Source: Odontocerum albicorne (Eukaryota > Arthropoda > Insecta > Trichoptera > Odontoceridae). From it: DNA of 64,000 nucleotides. Below, one piece after another: positions 44,082 through 53,513 of the stretch (position 1 is its first letter; each line of letters begins with the position of its first letter). The notes below the pieces were generated by a model. That model saw only the letters and a list, made by a program, of their open reading frames with translations. It was not told the origin of the DNA and did no database searches. The position numbers and the translations under genes are program-made. The DNA is taken from assembly GCA_949825065.1 (NCBI GenBank), contig OX463864.1, positions 15,885,327 to 15,949,326 of the forward strand. Direction: 5' to 3'.

Positions 44082-44990
44082 CGAGGCGTATCCAGAAAGT
44101 AAGTGTACTGAGGCTCTCACGACCGGATGGATTTTATTTTCGACATGTTGGCTACACTCTCGTGTAGCCTGACCCTTCCACTCCACAACGAGACCGGTTC
44201 GAGGTCAGTACGTTGAGAAGTGTCGACGCGACAACACGTTTCGTGAAAAATGTCAACCCAATCTCCCGCCAAGAGCGAAATTTTGTAAAAAGGCAAGAGT
44301 TTTTGAGGCACTGCAAACTCCATGGAGATGAATTTCTCCGCTCCATCGTTACTGGAGATGAAACTTGGGTTGCACACTACACGCCTGAAACCAAAAGGCA
44401 GTCTCAACAGTGACGTCACACCTCTTCACCCTCCGCCAAAAAGTTCAAAACCACAATTTCAGACTAGAAAATCATGGCATCCGTGTTTTGGGACTGTCAA
44501 GGCATAATTTTAATTGAATATATGCCTCAAGGGGAGACCATCAACTCTGCAAGATACTGTGAGACCCTAACAAAAATGCGGAGGGTGATTCAGAACAAGA
44601 GGAGAGGCATGCTGACAAAGGGAGTCTGCCTGCTGCATGACAATGCCAGCAAATGGGATGTCCTGAACCATCCCGCACATTCCCCTGACCTAGCATCTTC
44701 AGATTACTATCTCTTTACCTCCCTGAAGCTGCACATGGGTGGAAAAAGGTTTTCAACCGACGAGGAGGTAAAGGAGGCGGTGGAGAAGTGGACAGAGGGG
44801 TTGTCGGGAAACTACTTCGAGGTAGGCATCAAAAAGTTGATACCCCGCTTCACCACCTGCATTGAGAGGAATGGCGACTAGGTCGAAAAATAGCTTACAT
44901 ATGTACTACGGTAACCACGTAATTTTTTTGTTTGAAAAAAAAATTGTAACCTACAAAAATTCAGTACACATACTTTCTGGATATGCCTCG
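44082..44990 (+). mobile_element. mariner element, copy M3 (deleted at other places)
   Basis: 909 bp with TA flanks (44080-44081, 44991-44992) and ends CGAGGCGTATCCAGAAAGT and ACTTTCTGGATATGCCTCG. It is the same family as M1 and M2 but keeps the central region those copies lost. Confidence 0.95.
44250..44889 (+). pseudogene. mariner transposase, multiply broken
   Basis: After MSTQSPAKSEI the HTH region is deleted. HCKLHGDEFLRSIVTGDETW retains the first catalytic Asp, followed by a stop after RQSQQ. The C-terminal part from [10 protein letters not shown] has a 15-codon loss directly after HDNA, which destroys the 34-residue spacing, and a TAG replaces the Tyr codon near the end (44879-44881). 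Confidence 0.88.
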
Positions 44991-45402
44991 TACTTGGAAG
45001 CACTTGAAAATTTTAATATCTATTCGACACGCCGAAAAATGAGACTTGTTTTGGGATTTTTTTTGAGAAAACCAAAAAAGGCAATCTATCTATCTAGGAA
45101 GCTACAGTTAAAATTTGAAGTCAATCGGATAAAAATTGACGGAGACAAGCTTCCTCCCGGGTTCAAAAACGAGGTTTCGAGAAAAACGCTTAGAAGTAAT
45201 GCATCTAGCACACAGAAACGCGGAAGCGAATTGAAAGCGGACCGTTCCATACAGTTTCCATTTCATATCGCTTTCGCGTAGTACACCTTTCTGAACAGTA
45301 GACCGGATACGAACCGAATCCACCCCATTTTGATATTTGACATATACTATACTGTCACGTTAAGCTTATATCTAGCCGATTTATAATATAAAATAACACA
45401 TC

Positions 45403-45806
45403 ATGTATAGTGACAATGGTTCTAATACTGAAGAACATGCCGAAGATGAAACGTTGATATCCAGCAGTGACAATAATTCTGATATCGAAGAAGGTACTTC
45501 TTTAACCAGTAGTGAAAGTGATACTGATAGTGATACCGAAGAAGAAATTTTATTATTGAGCCTAGCATTAAAAAGAAAACGTAGCATTTGGGTTCATGAC
45601 ATCAACAAATAAAGAAAAACTCATGGGGATTATGCAAATTTATGTACAGAATTGATGTGCTACGATGACAGATTTTATGGATATTTTCAAATGAATGTTT
45701 ATACTTTTGAAAAACTACATGGATTATTAGAACCGTACATAACAAAACAGCATACAAACTGGAAAGAACCTATAAGCTCAAAAGAAAGACTTATTATTTT
45801 TCTGAG
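45403..45806 (+). pseudogene. PIF/Harbinger-type transposase, first exon with one nonsense codon
   Basis: 69 open codons start MYSDNGSNTEEHAEDETLIS, an acidic serine-rich leader, and reach RSIWVHDINK. A TAA at 45610-45612 is followed in the same frame by THGDYANLCTELMCYDDRFY, GYFQMNVYTFEKLHGLLEPY and SSKERLIIFLR, ending at a clean donor GTAAGT (45807). W.H.IN..R...G....L...L..D..+F..YF.M...F are the N-terminal hallmarks of PIF/HARBI1 DDE_Tnp_4 proteins. The catalytic second exon was not found downstream. Confidence 0.75.
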
Positions 45807-46261
45807 GTAAGTTTATTTTTAAATTATCGATACAAAATGTTTATTTTCTATTATTTATGTCTAAAAATAATTAATGAAACATAAACTGGTTGACATCTTC
45901 AATAAATAAGTTGTCACTGTGACTCATATCGTATATAAATAAATTCATGTTTGATTTCAAATTTTTCTTTCCTTTCCACAATTCCTTACTTTTTCCCTTG
46001 ATTGATGGTATCTCACTTTTATTTTCACTATGTATATTATTCATGAATTTTGTACGGGTAAATAATTATTTTAATATTATTTGCGACCATGTAACTTTCT
46101 TTTTTACTTTTATCTGATTGGTTGAATGAGATTGCCGCCTAGCATTAAGCCTGCCAGATTGCTTTTACAATGAAGTGTTAAATAAATAATTATTCCAATT
46201 AATATATTTTCGTATAAATATCAAAATCATCGCAATAATTATAAAGTAGTTACAGCCGAGC

Positions 46262-46372
46262 TCGTCCTCATTAATGGTGGGGTTGCATCTCGGCTGGGAG
46301 GGTGTTGAGACGAACCCGGACATTTTGATGGCTTCTCTCTTGAATGTGTTTTCTTTTCCTTTGCTTTAGCAT
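46262..46372 (-). repeat. Dispersed repeat R1, copy 2
   Basis: Reverse-complement relative of 12925-13042, with ATCTCGGCTGGGAGGGTGTT and TTGAATGTGTTTTC. It directly precedes a reversed SINE B head. Confidence 0.65.
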
Positions 46373-46394
46373 GTGTGTGTGATTGCGGGATATA

Positions 46395-46567
46395 TTTTTT
46401 AAAAGAATAGTTATGACCGAAATCACAGGTATCCTTATACCCTCAAACACTAGGCGGAAAGTGCCCGTGTCATTTGAGGGGAATAGCACAGTGCGGAGTT
46501 CGAACCGACGACCTTCCGCAAGGATGTTCAGTGGGTTACCGCGCGACCATGCACCTCACAGTTGGAT
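46395..46567 (-). mobile_element. tRNA-derived SINE, family B, head only
   Basis: On the minus strand it reads GAGGTGCATGGTCGCGCGGT, GGAAGGTCGTCGGTTCGAAC, CTCAAATGACACGGGCA and CCGCCTAGTGTTTGAGGG, the 5' 170 bp of the copy at 29349-29712. The rest is missing. Confidence 0.8.
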
Positions 46568-46654
46568 TGTTTTCACTGCTTATTTATTGTCATTGTTTTG
46601 AATTTACACATACAAGGGTTTGGGCTAAAATACATCTGAGAAATCAAATATCTG

Positions 46655-46770
46655 CCCTTGTATCCGGACTCGCTCTCTATTGGTGGGAGTGTATCTTGAT
46701 TGGGGGGATGTTATGAGATAAGTTTGATAGTTTTTATCTTAAATATATTTTCTTTGCCATTATCTTAAAA
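46655..46770 (-). repeat. Dispersed repeat R1, copy 3
   Basis: Resembles 46262-46372 in order (GGTGGGAGTGTATCTTGATT, GGATGTTATGAGATAAG, TTAAATATATTTTCTTTGCC) but is more diverged. With copy 2 it brackets the SINE B head. Confidence 0.55.
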
Positions 46771-46814
46771 TATACATGCAATTTTAGGACACATGTTGCT
46801 ATCATATTTATTTA

Positions 46815-47717
46815 TTTATTATTATTTATGTAAAAAAGAAATAAAATAAATAAATAAAACACTTATTTTATATGTGTTATGTTCACTACTGGTTTATTTT
46901 GAGTTAACTACCGGTTTCGTACAACTCCCTCCGTCTTCATCGTCAGGTTAAGATAAACTAAATTGCTCACAATATATTTCTTCTGCAAGTGTTCATAGTA
47001 TAAGAGGAATGAGGTAGGGGGAGAGTTGTGATTCAATGGTAAATGGGGTGGTGAAAAAGATAATCTTACGGGCAGCCCAGGGTTTGGATATCCGAGGTGA
47101 TGGATTTTAAATGGGAAACATATTTAGCAGAGGGCTATTATTAAAATTGGTTTGATTGTTTATAATATTTAGACTTAATTTTATACTTTTTCTAATCTCG
47201 AGAATTTCCAAATTGTCAAGCTGCAATCCCCCTCGGCTTATGTGTAGAATCCGTAAACCACGATTGATATCAAAGGAATGGGTATTTTTAATTAGGTGGT
47301 TAGCGAACTCGGAAAAATTATTGTTATAGTTCAGAAAATGTAGGATGAGTCCTGTGACAGCTCACAAATTTGCCCCAATACAACCTTGTAACGATGTTCA
47401 GTAATTTTAATTGTTTTATCAACTTTAATATAAGCCTCAATTCTAATAAATAGCAAGTTATTTAGGTAAATACATTACATAAGGTTGTATTGGGGCAAAT
47501 TTATAAGCTGTCACAGGACTCATCCTAGAATTTCCGAACTATAGGCATCTTAAATGTACACTTGCAGAAGAAATATATTGTGAGCTATTTAGTTTATCTT
47601 AACCTGACGATGAAGATCGAGGTCTTCGAAACCGGAAGTAAACTCAAATAAACCAGTGATGAACACATAAGTATTAAATAAGTGTTTTATTTATTTATTT
47701 TATTTCTTCTTACATAA
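46815..47717. mobile_element. Large foldback with hammerhead-like cores in both arms
   Basis: 46815-46990 and 47560-47717 are inverted copies of each other: AAATAAAATAAATAAATAAA, ACTGGTTTAT, CGTCAGGTTAAGATAAACTA and ATATATTTCTTCTGCAAGTG all recur in reverse. Read outward from the centre, each arm has CTGACGA (46940-46946 minus; 47604-47610 plus) and GAAACCGG (GAAA at 46915-46918 minus and 47628-47631 plus). The centre carries the MITE at 47325-47543. Confidence 0.85.
47325..47543. mobile_element. Foldback MITE, complete copy
   Basis: 219 bp. Ends TATAGTTCAGAAA and TTTCCGAACTATA. Arms of about 70 bp share GGATGAGTCCTGTGACAGCT and AATTTGCCCCAATACAACC. The middle holds TTTATCAACTTTAATATAAG and AAATAGCAAGTTATTTAGG. 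It is the reference for 1-142 and 26402-27616. Confidence 0.9.
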
Positions 47718-48069
47718 AACATGGCACCACAAAGTGCAACTAAAGTCTTTCCTTCCGAAGATTCAAGAAATATTATTTATGTATTTAATTAAGGCTTAAG
47801 GATAATATCAGGCTGCCAAGTTGCACTGTATACAATGAAAATGTAATATAATAATCCGGCTGATTTGCAAATTGGCTCACTTGGAAATTTTCGATATCTC
47901 GCCAGCCCAGTTTGCCGTTGGAAACCATCATTAGGATCTAGGGCAGGGATTATTCTATCCTATTTCTTCAAGTGTGTGAAAAAAAATATGCCCAATTCTT
48001 AATATCATATAAATAATACGAAAATTGAACTAAACATTTAAAATATGTTTTTACACAATTAGGTTTATA

Positions 48070-48470
48070 GCAAATACGCTATAAAATTAGGTACCACATG
48101 TTTTTAAATTTACAACTCGGTGAGATTTTTGTTTGTTTGATGACAATTTACTAATTTGCAATTTAAAGTTGGAGACTTTTGATTCTACACATGCTGCAGT
48201 TAAATCTTGAACAAGGCGATTGCTCATGTTTGATTTGATAAAATTCATCAACGAAAATATTTTTTTACAAAATATACATTGAACCCAAACATTGTCAAAA
48301 TAACGATTGCAAATTTTTTCACTGATTTAAATTCACAAGACACCGGGACACAAAACACTCCTTCAACCTCAAGTTTGGTCAAAATATTTCTCCTTCTTGC
48401 TTGCTCACATATAAAGTGAAGGGCCCGTGTGAGACATAAGGGACCCACGCATTGTATGAGTGTTGGGAAA
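48070..48470 (-). pseudogene. hAT transposase C-terminal remnant (ZBED/FAM200-like)
   Basis: Minus-strand pieces read GPLCLTRALHFICEQARRRN, then LTMFGFNVYF, FSLMNFIKSNMSNRLVQDL and TAACVESKVSNFKLQISKLS. FGS.Y.CE..FS.MN.IKS..R.RL is the hAT dimerisation region of ZBED5/FAM200-type proteins. Two frame changes are needed. Confidence 0.65.
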
Positions 48471-48560
48471 GAGTAGTTCTCACTAAGATGAACGAATATT
48501 TTTAAGTCGTTCAGTAAAATAAACTAGTTCATTTAATTGAATTACTTATTCTTTGCTTAA

Positions 48561-49421
48561 CCTTTCCTTCCCTGTGTTGGGTATCTTCTACACGTTGCTT
48601 CAAATAACCATCAATATCTCTATAAATATAATAAATACAAGGTTAAGATTTTAGGTATTCCTCCATAATATATTTACGCATTGATTTAAAAAATAATATT
48701 AATAATAATCAGAATTTATCGACTACATCGAGGTGTTTTGTAAAGATCGAAAACAAATTCGCATTTAAACGCGGCGAGTGCCTCGTCTTGACGATAGGTG
48801 AATAGTATGCGGGAAGCGCGACACTATATTCGCATCTCACTCTTGCATACTAGACTGAATTGCGAGGAGCTGAATTTTCTCAACATCGCAAGCAAAGGCG
48901 TATGCGACTGACGTTCCGCGCCACTAGTTGCCTCTAGGCTTCCAAATAGGTTAGACGTACGCCCATTCCGTGAGCGTTTTTTAATGTTTTCAGATGGTTT
49001 TTTAATGTTTTCAGCAAATAAATCTCAATTATTATAATTTTTAACTTCAATTATAATTAATTAAGGGGATTATCTATGAATGTTCTTATTTTTCCGATTT
49101 AAAATCGCTAATTTTTTATTGCGTACTCACTACCCAACACCGTAACACGCGTATTATTTTTATCACCCTAAGGGAAGGGTGATAAATTTAATGCCTAACA
49201 AAGTACTCTTCTCCAAGCCCCAAGGAAGACGTAGCGTGGGTAGACCGAGGCTTAGGTGGATGGATGGGGTGCAGAATGATGCAAACGTGATTGGCATCAG
49301 GGGCTGGAGGAGTGCATCCCAGGATAGGGGGGAATGGCAGCGACTGCTGGAGGAGGCCGGGGCCCACAATGGGCTGTAGCGCCATTGATGATGATGATGA
49401 TGATGATGATGAAGGGAAGGG
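48561..49421. mobile_element. piggyBac-like element with TTAA flanks, copy 2 (carries a LINE)
   Basis: The reversed counterpart of 26762-27392: it starts CCTTTCCTTCCCTGTGTTGG and ends AAGGGAAGGG, between TTAA at 48557-48560 and 49422-49425. Without the 231-bp LINE and one target copy its length is close to 620 bp. Confidence 0.85.
49181..49411 (+). mobile_element. LINE 3' end with (GAT)n tail and 11-bp target duplication
   Basis: Encodes KPQGRRSVGRPRLRWMDGVQ, then IRGWRSASQDRGEWQRLLEE and AGAHNGL before a stop, the end of an RTE-type LINE, followed by eight or so GAT units. AAGGGAAGGGT occurs at both edges (49170-49180 and 49412-49422), the mark of target-primed insertion. It is severely 5'-truncated. 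Confidence 0.92.
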
Positions 49422-49959
49422 TTAATGAATGAAAGGTAAAAAAACTCTTCTTATGTATCAAAAAAATATACACACATTTCAAATAATTGAAAATTGAGTG
49501 TTTATTAAGCTATATGGAATATTAAAACTACAAATTAAAGAAGATAAACGTATTTGTTTTTCATTTGTCACAAATGCTCTAATTATTTACTGCTGATAGC
49601 GTGGAATCACAAACCATTCTTTTTGTTATTTGGCCGCATTCTCTTTCAATGGTTGCTCTAAATTCATTATCTGTAGTAGGTTTTGTGCCATTTACTTTAT
49701 TCTTGACGAGTCTTTATGGTTTGTGGAGCGCGGTGGGTATTCAATGCTACATCCATCTGTTAAGCAATTTTTCATCAAGGTAGGCTAGTGGGGAAGTACA
49801 TCATCTTACTGAAAAAAAAGAGTCCTCCTCATCCCTAAATTCTTCACGAATGCGCAGTATGAAAAATTTCTGCATCAAGTTCAGGTCAACGGCACAGGAC
49901 GAAAGTGTGTATACATATCTACAAGAACTCAAGCACCTACAAATAAATACATAACACTG

Positions 49960-50995
49960 CACACTTGTTCACCCATGGCTGACTGTAGTTGTGTTTCCTT
50001 GGAAAGGGTTGATAGTATAAAGTACCTTGGAGTTTATGTTGATCAGTTCCTTCGTTGGGAGGTCCATATTAACACTTTGAGCGCAAAAATCAGAAAACTA
50101 GGATACATATTCCGTATGATTCGAAATGTGGTCAGTGAAAATATCCTTAAAAGTATATACTTCCCTTGTGTCAGTCAGCACTTTCTTACGGTATATCAGT
50201 TTGGGGGGGATGCACCTTAACCCAAAAACACATTGCAGGTTTCCCAAAAATTGATTGTAAAAAATAATTAATAAACTTCCTGCTCGGTATCCCACGGCGG
50301 AGCTTTTCAGAGAGTATCAGGTCCTGAACATAGCCAATTTACATCTCAAATCCATTCTCTGGCACTACCATCGAGAGGAAGGGAAGATGCAGACTCAGCA
50401 GACACACATGGCAACTAATGAAATGTTCACCATCCCTAGAGTTAAAACCTCTTTTGCCCAAAGGCAATATGCTTATTTGGCTCCCATTACATACAATGGC
50501 GTGCCGACTTCAATAAAGGTAAAGGTAGGAAAACCATTTAGACAGTCGATCGGAGCGTGGTTGTTATTGCGACAGGATTTTGAGTACTTGGGCTTTCAGG
50601 ATGAATGGCGAGTGGAAGGGATTTATGTGAGATTTGTGATTGTGTGCGGTATAGTGTGGGATGAATATTTTTGGTCTTTCTGGAGTGATGATGTGTGAGT
50701 TGAATTTCGCAAGATGTTTCCAGTTGTAGTTGAGTGTCACTGTCAGGTTGATGAGAGCGTGCAACGGGGTTTTGTTTCTGTGTAATCAAAAATCGGAAAG
50801 AAGTATCGATTTATTTTTTTCATGCTAAATATCCTCAGTGAGATACAGGCAAAAGCCTAGTTTACTGGGGATACGACAAATGAAAGGCAATAAACCCAGA
50901 TCTATTAAAATTGTATGTCCAAATCAAATTATCTGTTGTTTTTCTCAAATTGTGTATATTTCTTGTCATGTGTAATAATAAATAAATAAATAAAA
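49960..50995 (+). pseudogene. Jockey/CR1-like LINE, 3' part with (ATAA)n tail
   Basis: Reads VSLERVDSIKYLGVYVDQFL, RWEVHINTLSAKIRKLGYIF and RMIRNVVSENILKSIYF, then a break, then LNIANLHLKSILWHYH and THMATNEMFTIPRVKTSFAQ, RQYAYLAPITYNGVPTSIK. The order is thumb domain to C-terminus of a Jockey/CR1-type reverse transcriptase. The 3' part ends in AATAAATAAATAAATAAAA near 50995. Confidence 0.88.
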
Positions 50996-51090
50996 TTGTT
51001 TTGAGACACCCTATACATTTATCAAGCAAATTTTAAACATTGCCTGCGTGTCACCAAAAATTTTATAAGGTCGCCATCCCCGATCTAGGA

Positions 51091-53160
51091 AGTAGAAAAA
51101 TATGAGTAAATAAAAGGATGAATAAAACAATATTTAAGGCTATTGAGTATTTTATTTAACATTTTTCAAAGTCGTCTCCTAGCGTTGTAAAGTAGAAAAC
51201 TCCATAGTTTCACAACCTCCATTATTTTTTTTATTGTGATTTAAGACATATGTTCAAAAAAATTCATCTACGCTTTATTATTATTATCATTATTTATACA
51301 TTTTTTTTTCCTTAACTTAGAAATCTTTTTAATACAGAATTTCAAGATTGTTAATTTTAATTCATGTTTTTATACGTGTACCAACTAAGTTTTTTTATTT
51401 TAAATATTTTTTTTTATTCCATACAAAAATAACCTTACAAACTAATATTTACAGTATAAAAGGAAACTGTTTAATGGATTAGTTTAAGAGTTTCAACAAA
51501 ATACATTTTTTCATTCGTTGTTTTCCTATAAAAAAAAAATGACAAAGGAATTCATCATTTTCCCCAGCCATTTTAGAATTATTCTACGTGAGAAAGAAAA
51601 CATTTTACTAATTTGTCAATATTTCGCGTAGTCTCATTTTCAAAAATTAAAATCATTTTTATTTGTTAAAAAAATAACACATTACGGAACAATAATGCTC
51701 AAAAATTATTGTAATTTGTTTCGTAAACACTGTTTATTCCTACACGTAATCATTAAAACGGTCCCACTCAACTGGATTCAAATACTGAATAAGTTTTGTA
51801 CGTAGAAGTTTAATGTTGTATTGTAAAATATTCCTTCAGATATGACACTGTTTTATTTATTTATTGAGCTATATTTTTTTAAGTACTTTTCACAGTTTCT
51901 TGGTCTGATTTCGATTTGTTATTCGTATAAATGTTTATGTATTTAGGAGTAAATTCATTTTTTTTACGGCACTGGTTGAAATATATTATGAGAGACATTC
52001 TTTTTTTACGTTTGCACTTTTTATACATTTTTGCCATACTGACATTTAATATATTATTTCTAGTTAAGGCATTAACAATGTTTTACTAAACAAATTAGAG
52101 TGCCTTTAAACCTCTACAGTGTTAACACCAAAACTACAAATAAATATGCTCAAAAATTATTTCGACAAAATTTCATAGTAATATTTCTTTACTGAGATAT
52201 TTAATTTTTTTTCTTTCAAGTTGGTTCTAACTAAAATGTTCTGTTTTATAAATGATTTTTTTTTTTTACAATTGTTAACACTACCAGATGTTTACAAACT
52301 TTTCTTAAACAGTGCCCCCACTATTTATTTGTGACTTTTATTATACAAGAACACATTTATTACGGAGCAACGGAAGTTGAATGAAAGTTGAGAAATTTAA
52401 GAATTTAACGAAAGTTGAATTTTTTTGTTTGTCCAAATACATATGGCAACTATAAATTATCTACAAATAAAAGGGCATTAAAAATGCCTGTAACAGTCAC
52501 AATAATAAATATGAGTTTGCTTAAAATGTCAGAATTATGGATGCCGTTTATAAAAATCATTATTATTATAGTTTTAGACTGGACATGCACATTTTAAATG
52601 ATGGATTGATCTTATGGTTATTTAAGGCATGTAACAGGATGACCAATTAAGAATACATACATCAGAAATGAAACTTCTGATTGGAGTATAATAAATAGAT
52701 GTAATCTCAAAAAACAAAAAAAATGCCATAAAGAAACAAGACCATAAATGTTTTTTTATCCTCGACAAAAAAAAGCAGAGAATGTATAAATTGCCTGACA
52801 AAAAGAGGACTTTTAAAAGCTGAGTAATAGAATTGGATAAAAACTTAAGACAAAATAGACTATTTAAGTGAACTGGTACAAGGCAAGCAGTGATAGAAGT
52901 GGGGATTCTGATCTGATTGAAAGAGGCAAAACCAAGAACGAGAAAAAGTGGAATTGATGGATTCGTTTCTTATCAAAAGGTAAATTATATAGTGAAAAAA
53001 TGAAGTCCATCAGGATATAAAACCTGTGATCTTTGCCATAATTTTATAACAGTTTTTTTAAACCATAGATTTTATAACAGTTTAGGCCCTTGTAATTTCC
53101 AAAACGAGGATATTCGTTAAAAAATAGTTTTTTTTTATGGGATTACTAAAAAAATTAACT
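51091..53160. other. AT-rich stretch, nothing recognised
   Basis: About 2 kb of strongly AT-rich DNA with many T and A runs. I see no element ends, tandem arrays or protein similarity. Confidence 0.5.
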
Positions 53161-53162
53161 AT

Positions 53163-53224
53163 AGAGGACCACGGTTAATCCAACACACGGATAATTGAGC
53201 CCCAGATAATCGGGGCTCTACTGT
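53163..53224 (-). repeat. Tigger-like right end, solitary
   Basis: Reverse-complement reading starts CAGTAGAGCCCCGATTATCT and continues GGGGCTCAATTATCC and GGATTAACCGTGGTCC, the familiar Tigger terminus. The opposite end was not found. Confidence 0.6.
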
Positions 53225-53513
53225 ACTAAAATATTTGGTCAATCATGTGTCGCCCAAAGATATACAATTCTCTTCATCTTATTGTATAAAGAAAAAATTA
53301 ATGATGGAGAAGTCCAAGAAGGTGAAAGGGCATCTTGGCTGAAAAACTTGAGACAAAGGTACAGTCAAACAGTACATTTCTATTAAAAGGGACCATTAAC
53401 AAGATCCAGGTGGCCATAAGATAGTCAACATCGGAGAGAACAGACTTGTAGAAAAAAAACAATAATTATAAATGACACACATTACACCAATGCAGCTTGC
53501 ATGTGTCTTAAAT

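Larger units (their letters stand above)
47944..51082 (-). mobile_element. hAT element with nested insertions
   Basis: Ends CAGGGATTATTC and GGTCGCCATCCCCG, with 8-bp flanks ATCTAGGG (47936-47943) and ATCTAGGA (51083-51090). It contains a hAT transposase C-terminus on the minus strand (48070-48470), a TTAA element (48561-49421) and a LINE (49960-50995). Confidence 0.75.

Noticed and set aside
48248..48448. Independent small gene with FICEQARRRN
   Set aside because: The frame continues by frameshift into a hAT transposase dimerisation region and lies inside hAT ends, so it is transposon debris.
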